A DNA stretch of 64,000 nt, taken from NCBI GenBank assembly GCA_964591455.1, contig CAZQDZ010000008.1:59128-123127 (forward strand), given 5' to 3'. Below, piece by piece: positions 8,173-17,375 of this stretch; position 1 is the first letter of the stretch, and every line of letters starts with the position of its first letter. Both the position numbers and the translations under genes were made by a program. This DNA comes from RFSX01 sp964591455. GTDB lineage: Bacteria > Bacteroidota > Bacteroidia > Chitinophagales > Saprospiraceae. Below the pieces are notes generated by a model. That model did no database searches and was not told the origin of the DNA. It worked only from the letters and a program-made list of their open reading frames with translations.

Positions 8173-10914
8173 CTACCTGAAAACTGTAATACTCCCTGTC
8201 CTTTTCAGTTCAATTCCATCTTTCATTCTCAGGTCTAAAACATAGAGATAGACGCCTGATGATACTAAATCACCATCTACAGTTCCATCCCATAGGCCAG
8301 TATTATCTTCAGGATTATAATTGCTTAATTCTCTTACAGTACCTCCCCATCTGTCATATACTCTGAATGAGTTGATGATTTCTATATTGTCATTGCCGAA
8401 AATTCTAAAAACAGCATTTTCGTCTGACATATCTGGAGAGAAAATATTAGGAATATAGATTTGATCATTTGCTTTATCTGCGGCTGCTTCCTCTACCTCT
8501 ATCGTTATGCTGGCCTGTGCTAAACATCCTAAATTATCTGTAATCAATACTAGGTAAGTGATATCACTTGTAGGTATCGCAGTGGTAGACAGACAGTCAT
8601 CACAAGCCACACTGCCATCATGAACCCACTCTAGAGCAGCTATATCAGATACATCTAGATCAGTCAAAATATCTAACTGAATTTCCTCTCCTGCTTCTAC
8701 CGTTATATCAGATGACTCTATTTCGAGATTAATCTCTCTTTCCATTCTGGTTACAGATAAGGTATCTGTTTCCTGGCACCCCGTCTGGATATTCATTACT
8801 GTCAACTGATATTCTCCAATTTCTGAAATACTAAAATTGAGTACAGTAGAAACAATTTCACCAGAATTGATGTCTGTCCAAGTCGCATTGTAATCCACTA
8901 TTTCAGGTGAAATATCTGCAAAAACATCCACCTCCTCTTGATCACAAGTAAGTGCTATGTCTGAACCTGCATCCAAATCTATTGGGTCATAAAGTGCCGT
9001 TCTCCACATTCCAGCTACAGCCATTTCACAGCCATTGGCATCAAAAGCACTAATGATTTCGAAATCCAACGATTGCGATAGCTCTACCAATGAATTATAT
9101 GAAGCTTCATCACTATTGACATTGATAACCTCTCCATTGCTCTGTAAAGTCAGACGCCAAGATGTCGAATTAGATAAAGCATTAAAATTAACTTCCTCGC
9201 CTTGACAAGCTTGATCAGGAGCACTTAAGGTAAGCTCATGATGTGGATACAAATTGAAATTATACGCTTCTGTATTGATACAGTTACCAAATATGACGTC
9301 TACCGTAGCCATCGAATCTCTAGCTGAAACTTGTATGTTATCATTAGAATCTGGCATTCCTCCATTCCATGCATAATTCAGTCGGTCCGCAATATCATTA
9401 TCCGTTCCTACAATTCTTAAGGTCACAAAATCATCAGTACATGCTATAGCTGGTGTTTGTTCTACAGAAAAAACAACATCCTGAGTCACTTCTATTTCTA
9501 GGAGTAAAGGGTCACTATCACATCCATTAGTAGCGAAAATGGAAAATGTATATTCACCAGCTTCTTCCCAGACACCTGTAAAGGCTGATTCTGTTGTTCC
9601 TTTTACTCTCTCTCCTGTCGTATTATTTATCCAGTAATATTGAATATCTGACTGATCAGAAATCAATTCTAATCTCACACTATCTCCAGCACAAACGACA
9701 GCTTGTCTATTATCTGCAGAGATGACTGGAGGCAAACATACTTCTACTGCAGCGTTGACATAAGATACTCTATCAAGCTTGCATTCCTTGTTTGTAAATG
9801 AACCTGTCTCTCCATCCGAAAATGTTTTCAATCCCAGCTCACAGCTAGATTCACTGGATATAGGATTGTTGGATGCTCTTAGTGTAAAGCAAACATCCCA
9901 TTTCTGAGTCATCCCATTACTACATAGCGGAAAATCATCATCACCAAATCCTAAATTCGGGTCATCGGTAGGATTGACACAACAGGCTTCAGTAAAATTA
10001 AAACAGGCATCCGTATCAGGATTGAAAGAATTTATAAATACCCATCCAGGAGGTACTGCATCTGCCGTGGTCAGATTGAGTGTATTCTCGCTATTGAGAT
10101 TATAACTTACTTCATTATTATATAACCATGTCCAGGTCCCAGCTGGGTCACCTTCACATGAAGGATTGGAATTGGTAAATATTGTATTTCCTTGCGTCTC
10201 TAGTGGTGTCGTAATATTGGAGGGCACGCCGCTTAGTTCGTATGAAGTCAAATCCCACCCTTCCCCAAATAGAGGTATAATAGCGTGCAAATAATTGCAC
10301 CCAACATTTTGAAATCCATCTATTGTATAACAAAAATTGACTTCCTCACCTTGCTTGTAAGGGCCGTAGGTAGGAGAGCCAGCGGAAGTGGAGACTATCC
10401 TCAACTCACTATTTATATTGCATACATTGGAATCTTCTTCTAAATCATAACATAGTTGGAATTCTCCAGAAGATCCATCTCTGGATGAAACAGCAACAAA
10501 GTATCTAGAGCCAGGCTCTATTAAGACGCCTTTCATTATAAGGCTCCCATCATAGGCTACATTGCAATCAATAAACCGCAAACTGCCACAACTACCTTCA
10601 TATATAGATACAGTAGGAACTCTTAGTTCAGATGATTGTAAATCTATATCTAGAAATCTAATATTAGCATGCGTTGGAATAGAAAACCAAAATGTCTCAA
10701 ATGGGCTTCCCATGCAACCTTCATTCGAGGCCTCATACATTCCAAATTTTGCGTCATTTGTATTTCCAGTCATACAGACTTGGTTGCCAAGTTCTGTTCT
10801 AAATGCATCTGCTGAATCGCAGCCATTATTACCTGAAAAAACAAAGTTTGTATAAGTGCTAACTAGGACCAGCAAGCATAATTTAAGACAAGAATTTTTT
10901 GGTCTAAAAGACAT
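8173..10914 (-). CDS. Large secreted adhesin-like protein with T9SS type B sorting domain
   Basis: About 913 residues from the preferred ATG at 10914, which gives a signal peptide with a hydrophobic core (LKLCLLVLVST); an ATG at 10956 in the same frame is the alternative. The mature region begins NNGCDSADAF and is rich in Cys, Asn, Ser and Thr. Several Ig/PKD-like beta-sandwich units follow (for example VVCAGDSVRLELIS and GEYTFSIFATNGCDSDP), with spaced cysteines. The C-terminus is a type B domain: IYIPNIFSPDMSDENAVFRI, FRVYDRWGG, LWDGTVDG and SGVYLYVLDL. No enzymatic motif is seen, so a surface adhesin or structural role is the best guess. About 290 bases without a gene separate it from the ompH operon downstream. 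Confidence 0.85.
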   Translation of the reverse strand: MSFRPKNSCLKLCLLVLVSTYTNFVFSGNNGCDSADAFRTELGNQVCMTGNTNDAKFGMYEASNEGCMGSPFETFWFSIPTHANIRFLDIDLQSSELRVPTVSIYEGSCGSLRFIDCNVAYDGSLIMKGVLIEPGSRYFVAVSSRDGSSGEFQLCYDLEEDSNVCNINSELRIVSTSAGSPTYGPYKQGEEVNFCYTIDGFQNVGCNYLHAIIPLFGEGWDLTSYELSGVPSNITTPLETQGNTIFTNSNPSCEGDPAGTWTWLYNNEVSYNLNSENTLNLTTADAVPPGWVFINSFNPDTDACFNFTEACCVNPTDDPNLGFGDDDFPLCSNGMTQKWDVCFTLRASNNPISSESSCELGLKTFSDGETGSFTNKECKLDRVSYVNAAVEVCLPPVISADNRQAVVCAGDSVRLELISDQSDIQYYWINNTTGERVKGTTESAFTGVWEEAGEYTFSIFATNGCDSDPLLLEIEVTQDVVFSVEQTPAIACTDDFVTLRIVGTDNDIADRLNYAWNGGMPDSNDNIQVSARDSMATVDVIFGNCINTEAYNFNLYPHHELTLSAPDQACQGEEVNFNALSNSTSWRLTLQSNGEVINVNSDEASYNSLVELSQSLDFEIISAFDANGCEMAVAGMWRTALYDPIDLDAGSDIALTCDQEEVDVFADISPEIVDYNATWTDINSGEIVSTVLNFSISEIGEYQLTVMNIQTGCQETDTLSVTRMEREINLEIESSDITVEAGEEIQLDILTDLDVSDIAALEWVHDGSVACDDCLSTTAIPTSDITYLVLITDNLGCLAQASITIEVEEAAADKANDQIYIPNIFSPDMSDENAVFRIFGNDNIEIINSFRVYDRWGGTVRELSNYNPEDNTGLWDGTVDGDLVSSGVYLYVLDLRMKDGIELKRTGSITVFR

Positions 10915-11218
10915 ACCTGTAAGTATTGTAAAAGGTATACTCTTAGACAAGAGCATACCTTTCGGTTTTGGGATGACCTCTGACAGTCATTAAAATCAAA
11001 ATCGATAAAAAAGTAAAGTCTATAGACTTATACTCATTATAATATCTCTGTATAGGGGATAGGTCTTCGGATATTAAAACGCTAGGGACGAGACCATTAA
11101 TCTCAACCTTTTAAAGGGTTTCTGATTAATGACGATACAAACATATTAAAAATAATTATAATATGTTATATTTTTTATATCCTAACTAATTTGTAGAACT
11201 CGGTAGCCTTCAGTATCA

Positions 11219-12958
11219 CTATTTTAGTATTACCATCTGCTTAGTGCTCACAAATTCTCCATTAATTTCGAGACTGTAAAAGTGATTGCCGACCATAGTT
11301 TCTGTTGGATAATAATTAAAGCTATTTATCCCGAGATGTTTGGTAGCAGGTATTCTATCAACGACCTGACCACTTGTATTGGTCACAGTGATGGCCACCT
11401 CTTTTATGCCGGTCAGATCTCCTAAGTTATATTGGATAAGGGTCGATTTAGTGTATGGGTTCTTTACATTTTGGAAGAGCTCAAATCCTTTAGGGGTTGC
11501 TTCTACATCATCAGTCGAGGTGAGAACAGTAATAAAAAAGCTCTCCGCTCCAAAGAAACTCTCTACCCCATCTGCATCTACACCTGCTCCTGAGATAATT
11601 TCATCTTGAAAGGATGTAGAAAACTGCCTTCTAAAAATACCTGCTGTCGTATCTTGGAAAGTCATAACAGTATCAAAATCATTACCACTAATACGGCGAG
11701 CTATCCGGTAATGTCTAAGATTCAATGGATCTTGGACAGACCATCTGATACTATCTCCGTCTATCTCGAAATTGAACTGAGGCGTCTCTGGGCCGGTTGC
11801 CGCAGAAGTTATACCGGTCCCATTAATTTGTGTATTACGAGCTAGATAATTGAAATCGACAAAGAGGCTATCTTGGATACCATCTCCATCAGTATCCATG
11901 CCCAATATATCACTAGAGGTATGCTGGTGATCACAATAAGCTGGATCGGTGACATTCGCATCTCCATTCTCGTTTGCACTCGTGAATCTCATTGCATGAA
12001 ATCCTCTTTCATGAAATGGAATATGGTCACCTCCTCTACCAGATCTGTCCAGGGGTCCCATAATGGTCAGCATCATAGGTACGGATACTATAGGAAGCAT
12101 TTCTTCTGTATACTGTAATTTTATCCATCGTACAAATTGCTTTGAAATATTACCTGACGAAAACATTCTTACTTGGGTACTGTCAATAGCTCCTTCGAAC
12201 GGGCATGATGGAGGCGATGAAGTCTTACCGCAAGTTATCCCGCCTACTATATCATTATTGAATACTGCTTTTATCGCGATATTTTCCATACCGCAATAGG
12301 TAGCAAAAGCATTAGCACCAATCAGTCCTTGCTCTTCTCCAGTAGTTGCCATAAATAAAATGGTATGTTCATATGAGTATTGACTCATAATTCTTGCAAG
12401 CTCTATAACCAGAGCAGTACCACTTGCATTATCGTCTGCACCAGGTGAAGGACATTCTACATCACACCTGCCTTCGCACCGACTATCCATATGTGCTTCT
12501 ACGATGACTATTCCATTTGCATCAGGATTGGTGCCAGGTAATATGGCGCAGGCATTCTTATGCCGATCCATATCCGTGCATACAATTTGGTCAAACTGAA
12601 AAAAGAAAGGAATCAATCTATTTTCATTCTCAGCAGAAAACTCATTATACATAGACAGTACCCAGTTTCTTGTAGCGCCCATTCCACGCGTGGCCGATAA
12701 GGTATCAGAGCTTGTATGTCTCGTACCGAAACCTTCTAATACTTGTATATATTCTCTCAGATTCGCTGGCGAAACTTGGTCTGCTATCCCTTCAAAAATA
12801 ACTGCTGGATCATCAATCACATTAGTCTGCGCATATATACTTGCATCATAATTCCCCCTAAGAATACTTGGAATGGCGCTATCTGTGAATACAAAATTAG
12901 TTTGCGATGAAAGAAAACCAGCGCTCAGTAATAGACAGAAAAGTGATAAATATCTCAT
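11219..12958 (-). CDS. Secreted M28 family zinc aminopeptidase with T9SS type A signal
   Basis: A 579-residue exported peptidase that would trim N-terminal residues from peptides outside the cell. A signal peptide (to about residue 19) is followed by the M28 fold with its metal and catalytic set: EAHMDS (His156), GADDNASG (Asp175), TGEEQG (Glu208 as general base, Glu209 as zinc ligand), NNDIVGG (Asp236) and a late His in DHQHTSSD (343-345). A cysteine-rich insert (CEGRCDVEC) splits the usual spacing between the first two ligands, and a calcium-loop-like DTDGDGIQD sits near residue 355. A fibronectin-like domain follows, then a type A sorting domain (FELFQNVKNPY ... KQMVILK). All active-site residues appear present, so the enzyme is probably active. 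Confidence 0.92.
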   Translation of the reverse strand: MRYLSLFCLLLSAGFLSSQTNFVFTDSAIPSILRGNYDASIYAQTNVIDDPAVIFEGIADQVSPANLREYIQVLEGFGTRHTSSDTLSATRGMGATRNWVLSMYNEFSAENENRLIPFFFQFDQIVCTDMDRHKNACAILPGTNPDANGIVIVEAHMDSRCEGRCDVECPSPGADDNASGTALVIELARIMSQYSYEHTILFMATTGEEQGLIGANAFATYCGMENIAIKAVFNNDIVGGITCGKTSSPPSCPFEGAIDSTQVRMFSSGNISKQFVRWIKLQYTEEMLPIVSVPMMLTIMGPLDRSGRGGDHIPFHERGFHAMRFTSANENGDANVTDPAYCDHQHTSSDILGMDTDGDGIQDSLFVDFNYLARNTQINGTGITSAATGPETPQFNFEIDGDSIRWSVQDPLNLRHYRIARRISGNDFDTVMTFQDTTAGIFRRQFSTSFQDEIISGAGVDADGVESFFGAESFFITVLTSTDDVEATPKGFELFQNVKNPYTKSTLIQYNLGDLTGIKEVAITVTNTSGQVVDRIPATKHLGINSFNYYPTETMVGNHFYSLEINGEFVSTKQMVILK

Positions 12959-13077
12959 GGTTTAAAATTCAGTTAGCTGAAAATAATTAATCCTTCTATA
13001 AATGATTTAAAGATTTATTCTAAAATTTCATTGATTGTCATCCCACTAACTATATCAGTGTCCTGAAAAATCAAAAA

Positions 13078-14097
13078 TTATTGGAGTTTGAATTTGACAG
13101 GTAGTGTGTATAGCACTTTTACAGGTTTACTATTTTGATAGCCTGGCGTCCAATTATCACATATGTAATTCATTCTATTGACCACCCATTGGCTAGCGTT
13201 GCCAGTCCTAGCCCTTGGATTACGAACGATGGTTACATCTGCTAAATTTCCATCCTCCTTAACTATGAATTGTATGACTGCCATACCTTCTACACTATTA
13301 TTTCTAGCAAAATCTGGATAGCGCAAGTTCTTATAGATGTATCTAAGCATTTTCTCTTTGGCACACCTATCTCTTTCCTTTTCATTCTGTAGATGTTCAC
13401 ATCCAGGAAATCTTGGCATCCTTTCCACTACTTTGATGTCATCATCCGTTTGGGTTTGATCAGGATTTTCAATTGCTTTTGTTTTTATAGAATCCTTATC
13501 AACGGAAATGTTAGGACGCCTGCCCCAGATATCGTCAGATCGTACGTTTGTTTTCTTATTGATGTAGATACTATCAGGAGAACGGCATCCTTCAAGATTA
13601 ACTTGGTCCACAATGTTAAATTTTTCTATCCATTTATCTCCTCCTGCTGAAATTACATTCTGAGCTAAATCAACCAAAGTCCGATCCTTTAATTCAAAAA
13701 GATCAGCAGGCAATGGCCCAGTAAAAAAATTACCTGCCAACAGCAACTCTTCTAATCGAGGTAAGCTATTAAGTCCTTCTGGCAAGGTGCCTTGCAAATA
13801 ATTATATTCTAAGTTTATCCACACTAAATCTTTAAGTTGAGTGATAGACTCTGGCATCACGCCATTGAGGTTTGTGAATTGAAAATTAAGACCAATAATT
13901 TTTTCAGCATTTTTATCACAGCTGATATATTCACTGGTACATACATCTTTCATAGATTCAAAGACGGGAATATGCTCACACTCTTGTGGACCTATCATTA
14001 AAGCAATCACCCCATTAAGCAATCGGACTTGGCTGTCTTGGCTATGTGCAGGATTTAAGAATAGTACAAGAAGGAAAATTAGGCTAATGAATTTCAT
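13078..14097 (-). CDS. Exported protein joining leucine-rich repeats to a TonB C-terminal domain
   Basis: A 339-residue protein with a signal peptide (MKFISLIFLLVLFLNPAHSQ) instead of the membrane anchor expected of TonB. Residues about 66-148 form leucine-rich repeats of the plant-like type (LVWINLEYNYLQGTLPEGL, LEELLLAGNFFTGPLP). Residues about 227-339 are a complete Bacteroidota-style TonB C-terminal domain: MPRFPGCE, KNLRYPDFARNNSVEGMAVIQF, VRNPRARTGN, NWTPGYQNSKPVKV and LPVKFKL. TonB C-terminal domains contact the TonB box of outer-membrane receptors. Without a transmembrane anchor and proline arm this protein cannot transduce energy by the usual route, so it is more likely a periplasmic binding or regulatory protein. 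It lies upstream of the M28 peptidase gene on the same strand. Confidence 0.82.
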   Translation of the reverse strand: MKFISLIFLLVLFLNPAHSQDSQVRLLNGVIALMIGPQECEHIPVFESMKDVCTSEYISCDKNAEKIIGLNFQFTNLNGVMPESITQLKDLVWINLEYNYLQGTLPEGLNSLPRLEELLLAGNFFTGPLPADLFELKDRTLVDLAQNVISAGGDKWIEKFNIVDQVNLEGCRSPDSIYINKKTNVRSDDIWGRRPNISVDKDSIKTKAIENPDQTQTDDDIKVVERMPRFPGCEHLQNEKERDRCAKEKMLRYIYKNLRYPDFARNNSVEGMAVIQFIVKEDGNLADVTIVRNPRARTGNASQWVVNRMNYICDNWTPGYQNSKPVKVLYTLPVKFKLQ

Positions 14098-14289
14098 GGT
14101 ATTCTATAAATGAGTCCAAAGTTGAATCCTTTAAATTAATGAATAGGGACCAAATACCTAGAAAATTAAAGTCTATTACAACAATTAGCATGGCATTCTA
14201 CTAACTATTTATGGTGTTATTTCCACTGGTTAAGTTACAAGATAGCATAGGGATATTTACTCTAAGATTCTAGGTATGCCCGTTTGTTA

Positions 14290-14297
14290 TACTTTTG
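14290..14297 (+). promoter_or_regulatory. candidate -7 promoter box of the DinB/NRDE/ATP-grasp operon
   Basis: TACTTTTG matches TAnnTTTG and lies 15 bases before the preferred ATG at 14313. It overlaps a possible TTG start at 14295 and so argues against that start. No clear -33 TTG is seen. Confidence 0.4.
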
Positions 14298-14312
14298 GTC
14301 CTTTCTTGGGAT

Positions 14313-14888
14313 ATGCAGAATGTCCTAAAACATACTCTAGAATACCTATGTGTATCAATTCCTTTGGTATATTTAGTGCTTTATTCATCCTTAATTCTAT
14401 TATTTATCGAATCTCAACCCAAAATAGACCTGTACTCTGAAATAGACATTCAGCTTTCGGAACTTAAGTCATTACTTGAGTGCTTAGATCAGACCACTTT
14501 TACTCATGTATGCGAGGATAGCGGTGCTTCTATTGGACAGCATTTAAGGCACATGATAGAGATATTTACTCTTCTAATCAATGATTATGAAGCTGCAGAA
14601 GTAGATTATTCTCTTAGGGCTAGAGATATGAGGATAGAAATTGATTTGGCGTTTGCTACGAAGAAAATTTGTTATCTACAGACTAACTACAAGAAAGCAG
14701 ACAAACCATTGACTCTAAAGTCATATGACCAACCATTCCAGACCTCATATAACAGAGAGTTACTATATCAACTGGAGCATATTGTACATCACAAGGCGAT
14801 AATAAAACCTATTATTAAGAACCTTTCTTGCGTAGAATTGCACGAACACTTTGGCTATGCCAGATCTACCATTAATTATAGCCAATAA
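14313..14888 (+). CDS. DinB-like four-helix protein
   Basis: About 191 residues from the ATG at 14313 (a TTG 18 bases upstream lies inside a promoter-like box). Two helix motifs typical of DinB/YfiT-like metal-binding bundles are present: SIGQHLRHMIEIFTLLINDY, and ELLYQLEHIVHHKAIIKPII near the C-terminus. Together these supply the His residues that coordinate a metal in this fold. Close Bacteroidota relatives share the sequence YEAAEVDYSLRARDMRIE in the middle. The first 35 or so residues include a hydrophobic stretch (LCVSIPLVYLVLYSSLILLF) that is unusual for the family; either the protein is membrane-anchored or the true start is further in at a non-ATG codon. The reaction is unknown; related proteins act as thiol transferases or hydrolases. 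It is first in a three-gene operon. Confidence 0.75.
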   Translation: MQNVLKHTLEYLCVSIPLVYLVLYSSLILLFIESQPKIDLYSEIDIQLSELKSLLECLDQTTFTHVCEDSGASIGQHLRHMIEIFTLLINDYEAAEVDYSLRARDMRIEIDLAFATKKICYLQTNYKKADKPLTLKSYDQPFQTSYNRELLYQLEHIVHHKAIIKPIIKNLSCVELHEHFGYARSTINYSQ

Positions 14889-14890
14889 TT

Positions 14891-15553
14891 ATGTGTCTTG
14901 TTTCATTTGTTCCCATAGATGATCAGATTCTCATCACTTCTAATAGAGATGAAAGTATCCAGCGTCAAGAACCACAACCCATACAGACCTACAATCATAA
15001 CAACCTCAGATTAACCTACCCTAAAGATGTTGCAGGGGGTACATGGATAGCACATGACGAAAAGCAAAATGCTATGGTTCTTCTCAATGGTGGATTTGAA
15101 AATCATCGTCGTGAGCCTCCATACAGAAAAAGTCGTGGATTAATTTTTTTGGAGATGCTGTCTTCTAATAATCCTCAAAAACAGTGGTCTCATATTGACT
15201 TAGATAATATAGAACCATTTACTCTTATTTACTTTTCGAGCAAAAGAATACTGTTTGAGAATGTGTGGGATGGTCACTCTAAAACGACAACGGAATTAGA
15301 TCCAACTACCAGACACTTCTGGATGTCTACTACCCTATACCAAAGAGATTATTATAATGGGATCAAAGACACATTTATGTCATTATCTAATCTTACAGGT
15401 AAGGACGTGTTTGATTTTCATAACAACTATTATTATGAAGACAACACACAAGGATTCCTTATTCCGCAAATTAGAACAGTCAGTATATCTACCATGCAGA
15501 TTAGTCAAACGCAAACATCTCTGGTTAGCAAAGATTTGAGAATGATGGCATGA
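14891..15553 (+). CDS. NRDE (TANGO2-like) family protein
   Basis: A 220-residue member of the family named for its N-terminal motif: MCLVSFVP at the start with Cys2, then ITSNRDES, and AGGTWIAHDEKQN around residue 48. Cys2 resembles the N-terminal nucleophile of Ntn hydrolases, and the eukaryotic relative TANGO2 has been linked to haem and lipid handling; the bacterial role is not established. All the signature residues are present. It starts two bases after the DinB-like stop and its own stop overlaps the next start by four bases (ATGA), so the three genes are translationally coupled. Confidence 0.88.
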   Translation: MCLVSFVPIDDQILITSNRDESIQRQEPQPIQTYNHNNLRLTYPKDVAGGTWIAHDEKQNAMVLLNGGFENHRREPPYRKSRGLIFLEMLSSNNPQKQWSHIDLDNIEPFTLIYFSSKRILFENVWDGHSKTTTELDPTTRHFWMSTTLYQRDYYNGIKDTFMSLSNLTGKDVFDFHNNYYYEDNTQGFLIPQIRTVSISTMQISQTQTSLVSKDLRMMA

Positions 15554-16596
15554 GTAATCTAAGCATCATATGGCACAAGTTCCGACATTGGGAGTACTGG
15601 CCCACCTGGGTCGTTTATTTCCCATTCATCTTTCTGTATCTTGGATATAGCATTCGTCTTAGATCTATTTTCTATTTTACCTCAGTCAATCCTGACATGA
15701 CAAACGGGGGCGCTTTTTTAGCACCAAAGGATGAAATATATAATCGACTACCACCTGAATTTATTCCTGCCACATATACCATAGGGGTAAGACAAGATAT
15801 TAATGGGCTGTGGAGTTGGATGTCTGATAATCAACTGAGTTATCCTGTGTTAGCAAAACCTAACCTGGGACTCAGAGGTGCTGGGCTCAAAGTGCTTTAT
15901 TCGAAGAAGGAATTAATCGACTTTTTGGAAGACATACAATCGACTTATCTTATACAAGAATTTATAGATTATGACAATGAGCTTGGCGTATTTTTCATCA
16001 AGAATCCAGAAACTGGTGAATTTGATATAACAAGTATTGTCAAGAAAGCTTTTATCACCGTCAGAGGCGATGGTGTAAAGACGATTGGAGAATTGATGTT
16101 AGCCATCCCACGGTATGCCATGCAGTACAAAAGACTAGAAGTATGGAATGCAGATGAGCTTGGTCGCGTACTAACGGAGGGAGAATTATATGAAGTAGAA
16201 AAGATAGGCAATCATTCTCTAGGCACCACCTTTCTAGATGGTCAAGAATTTAACAACGATGACCTCAAGCAGAAAATTAAAACCTTATTATCTCAGCTAT
16301 CTGGCATCTATTACGGAAGAGTCGACCTCAAGTACTCTTATGCCGTAGACAATCAAATACATAATGATTTCAAAGTGCTAGAAATTAATGGCGCCTTCAG
16401 CGAACCGGCACATATCTACGACCCTAAGTACTCCATACTCTATGCATGGAAAACCCAGTATTATCACTTTAGAAGGATGTACCAGGTATGTAAGTATAAT
16501 CTGGCTAAAGGCATCCGACCTTTGTCTCTTATGGAGGGCCTAAAGAAATTTCGTGAGCACTTTAAAGTGGTAAAGGCATTTAAGGAGGCGTATTAA
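15550..16596 (+). CDS. ATP-grasp protein, D-Ala-D-Ala ligase-like, with N-terminal membrane segment
   Basis: A 348-residue protein. Residues about 15-40 form a hydrophobic segment (WPTWVVYFPFIFLYLGYSI), followed by an ATP-grasp fold: PVLAKPNLGLRGAGLKVL (nucleotide loop), LIQEFIDYDNELGVFF, VRGDGVKTIGEL and the magnesium-site strand FKVLEINGAFSEPAHIYDP. ATP-grasp enzymes join a carboxylate to an amine or thiol through an acyl phosphate. The family relatives in Bacteroidota are commonly labelled D-alanine-D-alanine ligase, but the membrane segment and sequence differ from Ddl, so the substrate is unknown. It overlaps the NRDE gene by four bases and ends the operon at a bidirectional terminator. 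Confidence 0.82.
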   Translation: MSNLSIIWHKFRHWEYWPTWVVYFPFIFLYLGYSIRLRSIFYFTSVNPDMTNGGAFLAPKDEIYNRLPPEFIPATYTIGVRQDINGLWSWMSDNQLSYPVLAKPNLGLRGAGLKVLYSKKELIDFLEDIQSTYLIQEFIDYDNELGVFFIKNPETGEFDITSIVKKAFITVRGDGVKTIGELMLAIPRYAMQYKRLEVWNADELGRVLTEGELYEVEKIGNHSLGTTFLDGQEFNNDDLKQKIKTLLSQLSGIYYGRVDLKYSYAVDNQIHNDFKVLEINGAFSEPAHIYDPKYSILYAWKTQYYHFRRMYQVCKYNLAKGIRPLSLMEGLKKFREHFKVVKAFKEAY

Positions 16597-16616
16597 ATTG
16601 CAGCTATCTACTAAAA

Positions 16617-16654
16617 AAAAATGGTCGTCAAATTTCGAGTTGACGACCATTTTT
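16617..16654. terminator. Bidirectional Rho-independent terminator
   Basis: A perfect stem ATGGTCGTCAA / TTGACGACCAT with an eight-base loop, flanked by A and T runs on both sides. It lies between the convergent ATP-grasp and ompH genes and can serve both strands. Confidence 0.92.
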
Positions 16655-16672
16655 ATGTTTCTAGTATAAATC

Positions 16673-17182
16673 TTACATACCCATTTTTGCTTTGACAAGA
16701 GCCATGACATTGTCTCCATCATTTGCATGTAGGATAGTACCTGTGCTCGTATCAAATATCATTGTGTAGCCATTTTCTTTGCCTACATTCTCTATAGTCA
16801 CCTTTACCTTATCAAGGATAGGTTTATACAGTTCTTCTCTTTTAGCTAAAATTTTGTTTTGTACTTCTAGCTCATATTTCTGAATCTTTTGCTGCTCTAC
16901 GCCTAGCTCTTCTTCTTTCTTCTGCATTTGAACTTGAGAAAGGAGTCCTTCTTGGGCTTCTTTAGAATACGCTTGGAATTTAGCTTCTAATTTCTTCACC
17001 ATTTCCTCACCTGATTTGACAAGTTGAGCTTGGTAAGTTTCTAACTCGCTATCCGCTGCTTTTACAGCAGGTACTTCAGCAAGTAGTTCAGCAGAATTGA
17101 TATATCCAAATTTCTGCGCTTGTAGTGAACTGACAGCTATTAATGCCAATCCAATGAAAAGTGATTTTAGAATTTTATTCAT
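16673..17182 (-). CDS. OmpH/Skp family periplasmic chaperone (third copy)
   Basis: A 169-residue Skp-like protein with signal peptide (MNKILKSLFIGLALIAVSSL, cleaved at QAQ), the start motif KFGYINSAELLAEVPAVKAA, a lysine/glutamate-rich coiled coil, and the end motif GKENGYTMIFDTSTGTILHA. It is closer in length and in its C-terminal motif to the copy at 6810-7319 than to the one at 7357-7878. It is a single-gene unit: a minus-strand -7 box lies 70 bases upstream and a terminator directly follows. The probable role is carrying outer-membrane proteins across the periplasm. Confidence 0.92.
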   Translation of the reverse strand: MNKILKSLFIGLALIAVSSLQAQKFGYINSAELLAEVPAVKAADSELETYQAQLVKSGEEMVKKLEAKFQAYSKEAQEGLLSQVQMQKKEEELGVEQQKIQKYELEVQNKILAKREELYKPILDKVKVTIENVGKENGYTMIFDTSTGTILHANDGDNVMALVKAKMGM

Positions 17183-17251
17183 GTTTGTAATCTTATTATT
17201 CTTGGGTAATAGTTAATGTTCTTCACATTAACATTGACGGTAATTTCGCTG

Positions 17252-17259
17252 CAAAAGTA
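17252..17259 (-). promoter_or_regulatory. candidate -7 promoter box of the third ompH gene
   Basis: On the minus strand the sequence reads TACTTTTG, a match to TAnnTTTG, 70 bases upstream of the ATG at 17182. No -33 element was recognised. Confidence 0.4.
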
Positions 17260-17375
17260 GCCTTTGGATTCGAATTATACTTTTTTTAACGTAAGATTAA
17301 GCCTCAGACACCTCATATAGCAATTATGGCTATGTGTATAATACTGCTTTTAGCTTAGCTATACCCAAAATACCG

